The notes below the pieces were generated by a model. The model saw nothing but the letters and a program-made list of their open reading frames with translations, was not told the DNA's origin and made no database searches. This document shows, in pieces, positions 34,771 through 47,036 of a DNA stretch of 64,000 bases. The stretch spans positions 366,869-430,868 of the forward strand of contig NW_006768820.1 in the NCBI RefSeq assembly GCF_000204055.1, read 5' to 3'. The translations under genes and the position numbers were made by a program. The stretch comes from Melampsora larici-populina 98AG31. Taxonomy: Eukaryota > Basidiomycota > Pucciniomycetes > Pucciniales > Melampsoraceae. The stretch's first letter is position 1, and every line of letters begins with the position of its first letter.

Positions 34771-36353
34771 ATGGTTTCTTCAAACAAGATGTCATTTGTT
34801 TTTGCTGCTGTACTTGTTCATCTTCTTGGATTCGGACAAGGTCAATTAGCCGGAACCAACACAGCTGAAAACCCACCTGCTCTTTCCTTCCAGACTTGTA
34901 CCAAAGGAGGTGGTTGTCAAAAAACCGCATCAAAGGTTACACTCGATGCAAATTGGCGATGGCTTCATGCAGCCAATACTTCAAGTAACTGTTATACTGG
35001 ACAAACTTGGGATAAAACGCTTTGTAGTGATCCGACAAAGTGTGCAACGAGTTGTGCACTTGATGGAGCTGATTATCCTGGAACCTATGGTATCACTTCT
35101 ACGGGTGACGCTCTCAAGATGAAGTTTGTTACTCATGGTCCTTATTCTACTAACATCGGATCTCGAGTTTATATGATGGCTGGTGATGATAAGTATAAGA
35201 TGTTTAAACTTAAGAATCAAGAATTCACCTTTGATGTAGATGTTAGTAACTTACCTTGTGGTATCAATGGAGCTCTTTACTTTGCTGAGATGTCTGAAGA
35301 TGGTGGATTGAAAGAGTTTCCAACTAACAAGGCTGGTGCTAAGTATGGTACGGGTTATTGTGATGCTCAATGCCCTCATGATGTCAAGTTCATTGATGGA
35401 AAGGTAAGATTAGAATCAATCTTATTTAAAAAAAATTCTTTTGATTTTATTTATTACTAACATCTCATTTCGTTTTCATCTAGGCTAATGTTGAGAATTG
35501 GAAACCATCTGCTACGGACATGAATTCAGGAACTGGAAGTGTTGGATCTTGTTGTTACGAGATGGACATCTGGGAAGCCAACTCAGCCTCTCAAGCTTTC
35601 ACTGCTCATACTTGTAAAGGTCTTACTGGTCCCAAGAGTTGTACAGGAGCATTATGTGGTGATAGTCCAGCAAACAGATATGGTGGACTCTGTGACAAGG
35701 ATGGATGTGATTATGCTTCCTATCGACTTGGAAATCATGGATTCTATGGACCTGGTAAACGCATCGATACTACTAAAAAGTTTACCGTCGTCACTCAATT
35801 CATTACTAAAGATCATACTGCAACTGGTGAATTGGTTGAGATCCGTCGATTATATGTTCAAAATGGAAAAGTCATTGGTAATTCTCGTAGTCGTGGTCCT
35901 GAATTGAAGAAATTCGATTCGATCACTGATGCTTATTGTGAAGCTGAGAAGAAACTTTTTGATGATAAGAATGATTTTACGGCTAAAGGTGGTCTTAAAG
36001 CTATGGGTGCTGCAATGCAAAGAGGAATGGTTTTGGTCATGAGTCTTTGGGGTAAGTTGATCCAACAGATTCAATTCTTTCTAGTTCTAGTTCTATTACT
36101 GATTCTTAATTCTTTTTTTCTCTTAATAGACGATCACGATGCCAACTTGCTTTGGTTACAATCCAATTATCCTCTCAACAAGGGAAACAAACCTGGTGTG
36201 TCTCGAGGAAACTGTGATCCGGCTTCAGGTGTGCCCAAGACAGTTGAAGGTGCCCACCCCGATGCTTCGGTTGAGTACTCCAACATCAGATTTGGAGATA
36301 TCGGTTCTACTTACACTGCCGCTAGTACTACTGCTTCAAGTTCTCATGAATGA
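34771..36353 (+). CDS. GH7 cellobiohydrolase (secreted cellulase, no CBM1)
   Basis: Three exons (34771-35403, 35484-36051, 36130-36353) sum to 1425 nt, giving 474 residues. The signal peptide ends near GFGQGQ. The GH7 core starts [18 protein letters not shown] and includes [16 protein letters not shown]. The catalytic strand is [12 protein letters not shown], with nucleophile E237, D239 and acid/base E242 (EXDXXE intact). [19 protein letters not shown] and [16 protein letters not shown] motifs follow (here [20 protein letters not shown]). It ends in a short Ser/Thr tail without a linker or cellulose-binding module. It would release cellobiose from chain ends of plant cellulose. Rust fungi keep few cellulases, but GH7 is one that is retained. 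Confidence 0.95.
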
Positions 36354-37928
36354 TTAGCTATTTCATGATCTGTCTTTTTCCTAGCTCATCGCCTCGATCC
36401 CGCGTTTGATTCTTCTGCTTCACTTGTATCTCTTTTCTCTGTTTCACATCCTTTCATCATCTAGGCTCATTTGTTACTTTTGATCTTGTGCTTTATCATA
36501 GTTTCAATCCTTCATGTATCTTACTCATAACTGTTGTCGATCACTTGATGAGAATAAACACACTCCTTCAACTTGTTCTCTTTCACAGACTCGTATCGTT
36601 ACAATTGGCAGGTGATTGAAGTCGTTCCTTCGCTAACCCATGCCGTGTCCACAAATTGTCATCGACCGATGCCACCAGATTCATACGCTCAAACTGTTTT
36701 TCCTTGGCAGACAGATCAATCACTCAAGGCCTTTATGTACCTTTGTGATCTGAAAAGACGCCAATCAAATCAACATTTCTACCCTGTTTGACAATTTTCT
36801 ATATAAGAGTCAAGAGGCCCCAGCAATAAGTTGATCATACAAGATTTCCCAGTTCTGAACAGTAAAACAAGTAAGGATCACATTTGATAATCTTTCTTGC
36901 ACTCTGGCATAAATACACATTTCAGGTCGAGAGTTTGGTCTGATCTGAAAGTCCATCAACTTTTTCAGAATCCAACGCGATTTTTTATTTTCTCTTACCC
37001 GATTATCACAAGTTAGATTCAAAGTCATTGTTAACTTTCTCGATACCCATGATCAATGGCACAATTTTTTTTGCCACTCAAGACCAAAATCCGACTTTGA
37101 TGTTTTAGGGTGGTGCATTGGATTAGCTTGGCAAGCAGTGGTGCTACAGGGTTAAAATCTAGTGGATTCGAAAGCCCTTATCCAGGCGCATCGTTTGCGC
37201 TCCTGTACTTGTCGACAAGGTATACTTAGTGTAGTCCTTCTATGGCCCAAAAACTTGATGAAAAAAGTCGGATTTTGGGTCAGACACATCCATGGGCACA
37301 TTCCATGGTCCTGTATCGAGCCACCGAATTCTAATCATACATTTACTTGATACAGTTTAACTTTCAGGCAAGTAGAGACGATTCTTCAATCCTTCATGTT
37401 AGAGCTATCTTCTCGGATTGACTGATCACATCGTAGCTCAGGTCAAGTAGAGGCACATGCGTATTTGAATTCCATTGCTATGTATACAAATATCCAGAGT
37501 TCAAATTGATAAAAAGAGGATAACTGACAGATGATCTATTTACATGATACACTTGAAAGACTTACTCAACGGAGACAATCATGACCTATGATAGGTATGA
37601 TTTTGTAATCTCTTTCGTTTTTTATACATACAATGTATTGTCCGGAAAAAAATACCTATAAACTTATGATTTGTAACAGAATGAAATGAGATGAGATGAG
37701 AGAAAGAGAAGAGAAAGAGAGAGAAAGCTTTTGAACAACATTGAATGGTAATACATAACGAGCCAAAAGAAAATTGTCCTTATGAATTGAGAATTGAAAT
37801 GAAAGAAAAATGAAAGAAAAATGTTAGATCTTGTATTATCTTCTAAGATTTAAAAAGTTGTCCATGAATGAGATTTGAAAAGATTCTAAAGTAAAAGGTC
37901 AGAGAGTTGAAAGAATTGTTTTTGGATC
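36354..37928. other. Intergenic, no supported gene
   Basis: Frames at 36573-37350 show no domain. A purine-rich GAGAAAGAGA tract is at about 37,690-37,730. The stretch 37,105-37,185 has a tRNA-like look but fails the A and B box patterns. Confidence 0.45.
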
Positions 37929-40199
37929 CTATGCGTCCCATATAGATCCCTGTTTTAAAACAAACGTCAGCTAGAAGACATGAGTTTTAAGTCCACAATA
38001 TGAGACTTCACTAACAAAAAGTGGTATTTTTTTCGCTCTAGAAGCTTGCAAGACTGTCTTGTTCAACGCTGGACTGCCAATGAAGAGTGCCACTATTGAT
38101 AAACAATGGACCAAAAACTATCAGAGAAATTATAAACACAAAGTTTTTCAATCTACAAACCCACCTTCAGCATCCCATGATTTAAAAATGTTTTCAAGTA
38201 CTGAAACTACATCAGGTCTACCACGAGGTCCACGTGTGTCCCAAATGATACGACGTTCATTCGGAATTTTGGTTGTGAGCAAACTCAACAATTCTTCTCC
38301 ATAAGTCTTCTCCAGGTTAGGACCAATCCAAATCAAGAACCAATCTGAGTGTTGTATACAAGTAGAGGCTACAGCCCCGATACCAGATCCTGTACAAATC
38401 GCTACTCCTCGTCTGAACATCCTTGAGAAGTATGGTAATCCGCATGGCTAAGACGATGTCCGATAAATCATTTACTTATCAGTGATCAATGCTATATTCT
38501 CAACGCATATCTCTTCGAATCATTTACCTTCCATCGCTTGGTGTAGAGCTTCTCCGGTCTTTCGGTGTTCAAGCTTCGAGTGAAATTGCCCTGGACGGCA
38601 GCCACAATATAATGGCAGTCTGCATCTTTTCCTTCACTAGTTTGAACCAAACAAATCAAACTAAGATTATGAAAAATCACCACCAAATCTTTGAGTACTC
38701 TCACGAACCTAATAGAGCCAAAGATGTGCCATTCTTTTAGCCCACCTCTTGAGATTCGAGTGTGTAGACCTGAAGTTAAACCTCCGGGAAGTCGAATTAC
38801 CGAAGAAGTAACAGAATCCTGTCATTTATAAACAAAGGAAGAGAACTGGTTCAGAACAATTATAAGTTTCTATAAGGTCTTTTTCGAGAGAATCTCACCG
38901 TCAAGTGCTCCACGGGAACTTTAGCCACTGTGATCCATGCAGCAAAGATACTACAAAAAAAATCAAAAAGAAAGAAAACCAAAGATATCAACTCTGCAGC
39001 CTTGGCAAGAAATTTGAATGTATCATTGATTTTGTAATTTTTAGAAGAAAACACTCACAAAAGAAAAATAGCCAGCAAGAACCACATCTCTGGTGAAGTA
39101 GCTAAGCTTATTGAATCTATTTCCCACTCTTGTGAATATACATTCCAAAATTTTGAAAGTATTACAAAGGTCAAAGTGAATAAGATTCCTATCCTGAAAA
39201 ACAAAACACACAAGATTCGAGAGCATGATTAGTCTCAGTTGATTGAGTTTCATTTATTATTGCGTATAAAGGGGGAAAATACTTACCAGCCCATAAAACG
39301 GTGAATCATTTCAAAAGCACTGATGAGAGTGGAAAGCGAATAAATCGGTAAGCATTTGAAGTCCAAAAAATGTAAGTAGGGATGTATTTACTTGTGGTAT
39401 GGACCTCGAAAGACTGGGAAAGCACTGATTGAGAGAATAGAGACGCAAAGGACGCAAGCAGATAAAGAAGCCAAAACAGCTGGATGATATAATTGGTGAA
39501 ATCGTATGTGATGAACAAAAGATGACACAAGCCAGCATAAAGCTGCAATTCCACATCCGCTATGAAGTCCACCTGAACCACGGGGAGAGATTGAGCCTTT
39601 TCAGTCAAAAATAAGACACTGTTTAAATACTGATTAATTGAAAACTTACCGATATGATATAGAAGACCGACGACTGTCGTCCGCATTCGGATAGGGAAGG
39701 AAGGACGAAAGATTTTGATGGCTAACCAGTATAAAAACCGAAGGGTCCATTCACTACGAATGGCTATTGCGCAGAGTATATTACCGACTACCAGACTCCC
39801 AACACAACATGTCGCCGCTGGCCAAAGTCCTGCAATTTCGAGAGTGCTCCCAACAAAGTTTAATACAACAACGACTACTAAGATTTGACGATAAGGAGTA
39901 AACCAAGTTCGAAATCGTAACCAAGGAGTGACTTTTACTGTAGTAGTAGCCGGTACAGTTGACTCTTTTGGAAGACTTGTAGGTTTTTCTCTTGTCTCAT
40001 GTCTTTCACGTTCAAAGGTGAGGATCGTAGAAGTGCATGATAAACTAGAAGATCTGTTTGAGAGATGTGGTTGTCGGGGTTCCGGTAAATGTACGCTTAC
40101 TGGTCGATTCTGCTGAGGGATTTCGTTCCCAAGTCTTAAACCTTCTTCAAGTTCAGGAATCTCAATACAAACATTCTCTTTAGGTTCAAGGTTATGCAT
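37929..40199 (-). CDS. Multi-pass membrane oxidoreductase-like protein (NRPS-like C-terminal type)
   Basis: Ten exons (40199-39650, 39572-39392, 39319-39287, 39193-39059, 38950-38899, 38818-38709, 38636-38528, 38447-38165, 38092-37980, 37949-37929) sum to 1587 nt, giving 528 residues. After a disordered cytosolic N-terminus, several membrane helices begin at YRQILVVVVVLNFVGSTL and include LYHIGGLHSGCGIAALCWLV. The C-terminal half is soluble and reductase-like: VIRLPGGLTSGLHTRISRG, EWHIFGSIS, VAICTGSGIGAVASTC, and a final NAD-domain-like end GSIWDA. From memory this matches the transmembrane reductase-like domain that some fungal NRPS-like enzymes carry at their C-terminus, here free-standing. 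Substrate unknown. Confidence 0.72.
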
Positions 40200-43100
40200 G
40201 AGTGAATTAGAAAAAAAAAGATGAGATCTAGTAAATATCTTGAGGAAATTCAAAAATTTATCGATGGCCTTACAAAACTTTGCCAATTATTTTAAAAGTT
40301 GAGATACAGTAGAAAGGTCTATGAGATATGAAGAAGTATCAAAGACCGGTATTTATAGATGAACTCTGATACGAAGAAGAGGAAACCAATGTGGAGTCGA
40401 AAAGCCAGAAGCTTTTCAAGTTGAAAGGACTTTGCAGATAGCCAAGGAAGGGATCTGGCACTAGGAGGTAGTGGTGGAGTGGTGGAGGAATAGACTCTAT
40501 GGAAATGTCAAGATGTATACAGATTTAGTGATTCTTGAAAGCGATGGAGAAATGGTACGATGAAAGAGAACAACAGGTACGATAGTCTTTATAGAGATCT
40601 AGCCTGCACAGGAGTTGGCCAGACCACTCCATACTCGAACCCATATTTCATCCATGAGAACGACAAGAGCTTGGGGTGGCCGAGGGTAAGAGAGAGAAGA
40701 AAGATTCGACCATAGCAGAAAAAAAAACTCCACACAAATTCAGAATCAATAATGATTGTTAAAAAGATTTAATCGAGTGCGGTGCTAATTTCTTCTCTTT
40801 TCTAACTTAACAGTCTAATCAATATGTACCAAACTTGACAGAGCGAAAAGAATCTTTACTCCAACCGGCAGAGCTATTTGGTCGGCTTTCCAATTGCTTG
40901 TTCGTTGGTGAAGAATGTGAGCATCATCGCATAACCCGTTTGCCTGCTCCTCTCTATCTCTTTGCTTTTTTTGAGCTCCTCTCGTCTTCCATTCCCTCCA
41001 ATGCAGGACTAGCATGTTACTTAAGCGAAGGAGGTTAATTTTGTATTTAAAATTCTATGTACATATGTGTTTTCACATCCACCTACGTGGTCATGATCCC
41101 AGAATTTCCGATTAGTAAGGTAAGACGATCAAGACTTTGAAGTCACAACGAAAGAGTTATCCTAAGACTGCTCATCTCCCTTCCCTTGAAGTTGAGAGCT
41201 GTGAGCTGGGTTTCTCCGATGGGTCTTCTCAGATCTTCTGAAAGTCGACCACCTCGATGAAGGATGTCCGATACGTGTCATGGGCAGGTGAAAACGGCTG
41301 AAGAAAGCTGGAGGCCCTTCAGTTCAATGCAGTATCGATATTCCGAGTGGAGCATAAGGACGTTCTATTGGAGAATCGAACAAGGACAAAAAGCGATGTC
41401 GGTGCATGCGCGTCCACTATACACACCCCGCAAGATGGAAGGAGATATGAGATGTGTAATAAGATGTCAAAGTTGATGCAATGGTCCTTTGCAGGCGTGT
41501 ACGTACTACATACCTGGTGGAGGATATCGACACCTGTGAATTCTGAAGATTCCGAGTTTGCGAAGATCAAGAAACAGCCAATCCTTTTTTCCCCGACACA
41601 GCATGAGGATTGGTACTAAAACTACATATCATAATCCAATCCGGTAGAAAAACGATAATCGCCGAAAGTGTGCGACAACTTTAAACCTCATGGTGACTCA
41701 GATGCTACAAATATCCGAGGAATATTCAATGCCACAGCTCTTGGCAATTCAAGCATGCCATGCAGAGATGAATAGACATAGCATCCATCTTTGGTATAGC
41801 ATTATATGAGTGAGAAATGAACTCATCCATGTGGGTAAGAGTGAGTCTAGGTTTGGACTTTTCAAATCTTATCTCGTGGATGTTGATGTGTGGATAATGA
41901 GATCTGGCCCACGACAGACAATAAACCTCAATCATCATGGCTGGAAATGATCATTGAATGACTCGCCATATCATGTGATATGATTGATCAAACCAAGACT
42001 TTTCTCCGACCTGCATACCCACACCTAATTATCCTCAAATAAGAAAGATACTAACAATGCAGAGGAGTTCTCATAAAGGAAGAAAGTGTTGAGAGAGTAT
42101 CTCCAATCCAAGTTTTGTTGAGCGCATATACTTACTGGTACGCGTAGTAACTCGATCCAAATGCTCACTTGTTGAGTTTCCCAATGGATTGAGAAAGATG
42201 AGTGGTTTCTTGACAAAACCATTTCAGCATTTGTTTAATTACCACTCAAAAGCCTCAAGCTCGGCTGTGCAAGTTTCACAGAAGCGCTGCTGGCACGGCC
42301 TATCGCTTCGGTTCCATTATCTTGATCTTGAACAACTGGACGAAGCAAAGTGTGCGAAATAGAAAAGGAAGTCGCAAGGCAAGCGTATATCGATTCTAAT
42401 CGAAATGAAAAGCTATATATTTCACTTTAAATTGTCCGAATTGTTGAAATGGCTCTGCCCGCTTAAGCTACCACACTACCTCATCCCTTTCCTTCGACCT
42501 GATCACAAGAACCTTACCGAAATACAATGTGAAGTAAGATAAATATGTTGATAGAATTTGAGCATCAATCTAAGCGTCTTGACTCCACATCAAAAATCTC
42601 ATGGACAGTTTTCTACAGCAGTGTAGGAAAAACAAATGAAATATCATAAAACATGAGTCAATCTCACAAAGTCTAACAGAGGCGAAGGATGTTTTAGGCG
42701 CGCATTGTGTATGGAGGAGGCAAGTCAGAAATAACGAGTTCCCTCTCACTTCTTTATTCTCAATGGTCAATCATGACACATCTTTTGATATTTCTCAGTG
42801 TCATTGTAGGCGGTCTTCCCGGAATCCTTCATTTGACTCTGAGTCTTGCATCTGTGAAAGCTTGAACAGTCGATTGTCATGTCAAACTTGTGTTCGATCT
42901 AGAGATCATCAAGAAGACAAAGCCTTGCGGGATGGAGACGATTGTCTCAACATGTCCTTGGCCGTCATTGGCTTGGGTAGCATTAGAAGACATATTCTAA
43001 GTCTAGATTGAGCCAAAGCATTCAAAATGCTTTCAAGCAAATCTAAATATTTGGTCCTGAAAGAATACTGTGGACGCATCAAGATTTCGTTATGTTGTTT

Positions 43101-44173
43101 TTTTTCTACGTAAGTCTCTTTGACTTTGTCAATGCCAATTCTCAAATGTTTCACAATTTCTTCGTAAACGTTAAGATTGCAAAAACCAAGAACCTACTAA
43201 ATCTGCACCTTTCTTGACGATACTTTTCCCTTTCAATCCGATCGTCTTTATCATGGTTTCGTCCGAGGTACCCGTATCTGTCCATTTCCGACCGACTGTT
43301 GGCTTAAAATACGAGTTTCAATTGGAAATTCAAAGCAATCAATAGAAAGCAAGAGATACATCAGTGTTTTTCGCGTCTTTAACAAGCTGCATTATTTACT
43401 TTCTTTGCTCTCAGATCATTCCAACAACTAGTAAGCAGACAAGTTGAGCTAAGAGGATCCGCTGTTTGCCAAAGAAACGCAACGGATGAATTGTTTCTTC
43501 TGCCTAATGTCAAGCATGTAAAAAGTGCATGATTTTAGACTGCCTTTCCATGTTAACTTGGCAAGCTCTCTCAAATATACTAGGTATGTAGATCCAGTCA
43601 CTTCCTAACTTACCCCTCCCGAGCTGGTGAGGCTTGTGATGATCTCGGGCCTTTTTTCCTCTGCTATGACCAAGCTGAAACAATCATAAACCGCATACTG
43701 GTTAAGATGCGATCACCGATTCAAGTTCGGACTAATTTTTTCGCTCCACGTTGACGTGATGATCAGGGATCTGCCTCTTGCCCGGCCGCACCCATGCCTT
43801 GAAGCGCTACAAGTTCAAATTGGCGGACAGGCGCGCCTTTTTTATCTAAACAGGTCTACACAGGCCCGCAGTGGCTGAGGCTCAAAACTGACTGTCAACA
43901 GGTTAAGAAACTAACTATGATCGAAACAGGCCTTTACAAATTCCACCACCTTTTATGTTTTATGTTTTGTGTAAGAAAGTATTGAAGAAGTCACCACAAG
44001 TACAAATATCACCCAAGGTCATAGTCAGTCGGGGAAAGAAGTATGAAGAAAAAGATGACCAAGAATACAATAAAGATTACAAAAGACTTGATTTGATCCC
44101 TTGAGTCTTCCATATAAGGTTCCATTGATACGTAGCAAACGGAATCAGAGAGTTCAAAATTCAAGGACCCATC
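40200..44173. other. 4-kb region with no confidently supported gene
   Basis: Many short frames on both strands but no domain, signal peptide or exon chain that I can defend. The best candidate is a minus-strand pair around 43,255-42,909: MIKTIGLKGKSIVKKGAD, then a helical exon with HLRIGIDKVKETYVEKKQ. The intron between them does not resolve. It could hold a rust-specific gene or decayed sequence. Confidence 0.4.
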
Positions 44174-44619
44174 TCAAGTTGTTTGCCCGTTACGCTTTTC
44201 CTTCTCCAGTTCGATCTCTTCGAGGTATTGAAGAAAATTCGGTTTCAATGAATCCCAAAGCTCAGGGTTGTGTTCATGCTTAACTCCTGATCGATTGAAG
44301 GCATAATCGGTGATGGTCAATGGTCGATTACTCTCAAACATAAAAGCTTCAAAGTTGATTAGGTCAGCCCCTCGGACATATATTTCTACTATTGAAAACG
44401 TTTTCTAAGGAAAGATTTACCAATCACACCTTCAGAAATCCATTGTGGCTCTAAAGTGCTTTCGGTAGCTTCTTTCCATTGTTCGTATGCAACTCCATGT
44501 GGCCTTTGGGCAAGAGTTGCATTTCAGCCTTCTCAAGAAAGATGACACACAAAAGCTTCCTTGCTCATTCAATCAGCTTCGCTGATCGACTTACACGTGA
44601 CTGGATTCGAAGCTCATGC
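44174..44619 (-). pseudogene. 3' fragment of homogentisate 1,2-dioxygenase, 5' part missing
   Basis: Three exons on the minus strand encode the C-terminus of the enzyme. GMSFESSHVPHGVAYEQW aligns with the G-x-S...PHGxD segment, and AFMFESNRPLTITDYAF with the AFMFESS.L.vT segment. The end is HNPELWDSLKPNFLQYLEE, then a short Glu/Lys-rich tail and stop at 44176-44174. The enzyme opens the ring of homogentisate in tyrosine catabolism. About three quarters of the protein should lie upstream, to the right, but only 45 bp of intron separates this first exon from the CACTA element. No N-terminal exons occur in the window, so the copy cannot be functional as assembled. Confidence 0.7.
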
Positions 44620-44663
44620 CTACGTATCAAATGCAATCATGAATATTGACATTCAACAGCTCT

Positions 44664-44666
44664 AGA
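44664..44666. repeat. Target-site duplication, left (AGA)
   Basis: AGA immediately precedes the CACTA tip and is repeated after the other tip at 60909-60911. A 3-bp duplication is the hallmark of EnSpm/CACTA insertion. Confidence 0.75.
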
Positions 44667-44920
44667 CACTACAAAAAATTTAATGTATGCCGTACAGATT
44701 TCAAAAATGATTTTAATACAAAAATCAGATCACACATTTCAAAACTAATTTCATTACAAAAATAATGTATGTACAGATGACCCAAAATACAATGGTAAAG
44801 TGATATACACATTGATGAAGCCTTTGGGCAAGAAAGATGCTGGCAGCGTAGTCAGATTGTAAGGGATCTATGTCAATTTTGACAAATGAATCAGGTTACG
44901 TAAATATACATACAGATTTC
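44667..44920. repeat. CACTA left terminal inverted repeat (254 bp)
   Basis: Matches the reverse complement of 60655-60908 at all but two positions. TACAGAT occurs three times (near 44,691, 44,773 and 44,911), and a TTTTAATACAAAAAT / TTCATTACAAAAAT word pair repeats. Such subterminal repeats are where CACTA proteins bind in plants. Confidence 0.9.
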
Positions 44921-45666
44921 AAAAATCAATATAAATTGTATTTGAGTCATCCGTTTTTACGTATGTAACACTAGGTGGTTGATGAATGAGAATATCTCAA
45001 TGATCAATCTTATCATGCAATCCCTTTCACGACGATCAAGGCACCACAGCCAAGTGTGAACATTGGATAGAATCTTACGGAAGGAAGTTTTTGGTAACAT
45101 ACCTGACATGACCGGTGTCTGACATTACATTTATAATGTAATTGAGGTTACAAAATGACCTCAATTTATGTATGTCGTATATCTTCTCGATCCCAACACA
45201 ACCAAAGAAAGGACTCGGGCTACGATACGACCCACTCATCAGATTTGATTGAATGGATCAGTCTGCCGTTGCATTGCAGAAGCCCTTGTTTGGCACTCAA
45301 TTTTCCATCTCGGAGGAGTCTTGTCCTCTCATCGGATCACTATTATATCGGTCTCTCGCCAGTCCAGGCAAGTCCCCCCCATTATCCCTTCAGCTGTGAT
45401 TTGAGTTCGCTCGCACCCATATCCAGATTCTCGGTGTATGTCTATCTTGCTAATCCGTCGCTTGCTATCTTTTATCATTCACTCAATTATTCTTCATTCT
45501 CTAGCGGGAAATTAAGTTAATCTTTGTGTTCCAACTCACCTATCCTTGGTCATCAACGTGTAAGTCCAACAAAACTTCATCTCTCTGATCTCGGGGAAAT
45601 CTCTTTTCTGTTTCGATGACACCTGATTCAAATTTATGACTTGGAGACTTCGGCAGATCGAATAAG
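44921..45666. other. Subterminal region with hairpins
   Basis: No gene supported; the frame at 45155-45520 has no recognisable features. At 45,122-45,172 two adjacent hairpins occur: ATTACATTTATAATGTAAT and TTGAGGT...ACCTCAA. They may be regulatory or remnants of another repeat. Confidence 0.45.
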
Positions 45667-46491
45667 ATGGCAGGGAAGAAAAAGAAGAGTCCTGGAAATT
45701 CCCCTGTCGATCAGGGCACCTCTCACGATTCGAAGCTAGCCCCCGGCCTGCCACCGATGCCAGGATCTGATCAGCCCCCACCTCCTTCTTCACTCCCCCA
45801 CGAATCATCAATCAAGGTTTCAGGCGGGTTGTCAAACGAGACCTACTACAAGATTCAATCAATGACTAGCGAGATGCGTGTATTTCTCGAACACGATTTC
45901 GAAAGCAAGTGGGAATCGGTCAAATGCTACGATTACTACCGAATTCTTCTTCACTTTAATCCTGCTACCAAGTCTCGCCCAAACCACAAGAAAATCCTAT
46001 TGTACAATGCCTTCAAGGAAAAAGTCTACCCTATCCTCAAGCCATACATGCTACCTCCTCAGCCTATCCCAATGCAAACTGAGTCCACAGCTCGCAGGGA
46101 TTTCAACCCACTAAGCCGACGAGTTAAGAAAGACCAACTTGCCACCGCGATTCTAGATTCCCGACCAATCACTGTGATACCTGCAGGTGCAGACATCCGA
46201 GGTTTACTTTATCTTTATCGAGAACATGTGGACAAGGACCTCATTATACCTGGCGATTCCGAGTTTATTCGAACACCAAGTGTTGTACATCGTGATATGG
46301 TCAAAGATCTTGTGATGGAGGAGCTCCGAATGACCTTGCAGGAACGTGCTCCGCACGTGTATATCCATTCTGTTCCAATGTCTCACACGGTTCTGGTCAA
46401 TCTCTACATCATGTTTGTCTTAGGGGAGCCCGTTGAACCAGGCATGTTGGTTCGTGGGTTTCACTACTCGCTCCTTCGTAAGGATCCTTGA
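45667..46491 (+). CDS. Transposon-borne protein of unknown function (274 aa)
   Basis: An uninterrupted frame from an ATG with a good context (AAGATGGC). The N-terminus is basic (MAGKKKKSPGNSP), then Pro-rich. The body is ordinary globular sequence, with SEMRVFLEHDFESKWESVK, AFKEKVYPILKPYM and a C-terminal half including VIPAGADIRGLLYLYREHVD and LVNLYIMFVLGEPVEPGML. I recognise no domain. It lies between the left terminal repeat and the transposase, on the same strand, inside the element. It could be an accessory transposition factor or captured host cargo. Confidence 0.65.
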   Translation: MAGKKKKSPGNSPVDQGTSHDSKLAPGLPPMPGSDQPPPPSSLPHESSIKVSGGLSNETYYKIQSMTSEMRVFLEHDFESKWESVKCYDYYRILLHFNPATKSRPNHKKILLYNAFKEKVYPILKPYMLPPQPIPMQTESTARRDFNPLSRRVKKDQLATAILDSRPITVIPAGADIRGLLYLYREHVDKDLIIPGDSEFIRTPSVVHRDMVKDLVMEELRMTLQERAPHVYIHSVPMSHTVLVNLYIMFVLGEPVEPGMLVRGFHYSLLRKDP

Positions 46492-47036
46492 TTGAATGGC
46501 ATCGAGTCTACACACACGAGGTTGGTTTGATCTTGTTTTTTACTTCGATTTTCTTGTTTCAAGTCTGCTGACACAATATATCTATTGACTGCAGTCTCGG
46601 CTTATTTGTCGAGTGAATTTGAAGGATTTCTCTTTTCACATTCAGCTTCCTTCAGACCAACAATGTACACGTCATCAGATCATAACTACAGTGTAACGGG
46701 TGCTCTTCTTTTTGAAAAATGAAACTATCTATCAGTACTTATCTAGATACATCTAGCTACTTGCTTGTAGACCATGTTTGACTATTTACTCTTACATTGG
46801 TCTAGTTTTTTTAATGTTTCAACTTTTATCTTTGTACAGTAGAACATCTGGCCAAAATGGTTGTTCCACATAGTTCATATCCGTGCCGGGGCTTCATCTT
46901 TTACCACTTGAACAGACCCTGAAATCTCCTCGAAGACACCTGTTTCCACCGTTGTGATCCTTCCCACAAATAAATCGCTTGCCAATACAAAGACTTGTAT
47001 TCCGGTTCATTTTGAATTGCATTATTTTGTTCTGAC
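46492..47036. other. Spacer upstream of the transposase
   Basis: No gene supported. Probably the 3' end of the preceding gene and the transposase promoter. Confidence 0.5.

Noticed and set aside
37105..37185. tRNA-like stretch with GATTCGAA and possible arms
   Set aside because: The A-box and B-box patterns do not fit and no acceptor stem closes.
40200..40286. N-terminal extension of the membrane reductase-like gene
   Set aside because: It would start with TTG; the ATG at 40199 gives a frame-consistent ten-exon gene.
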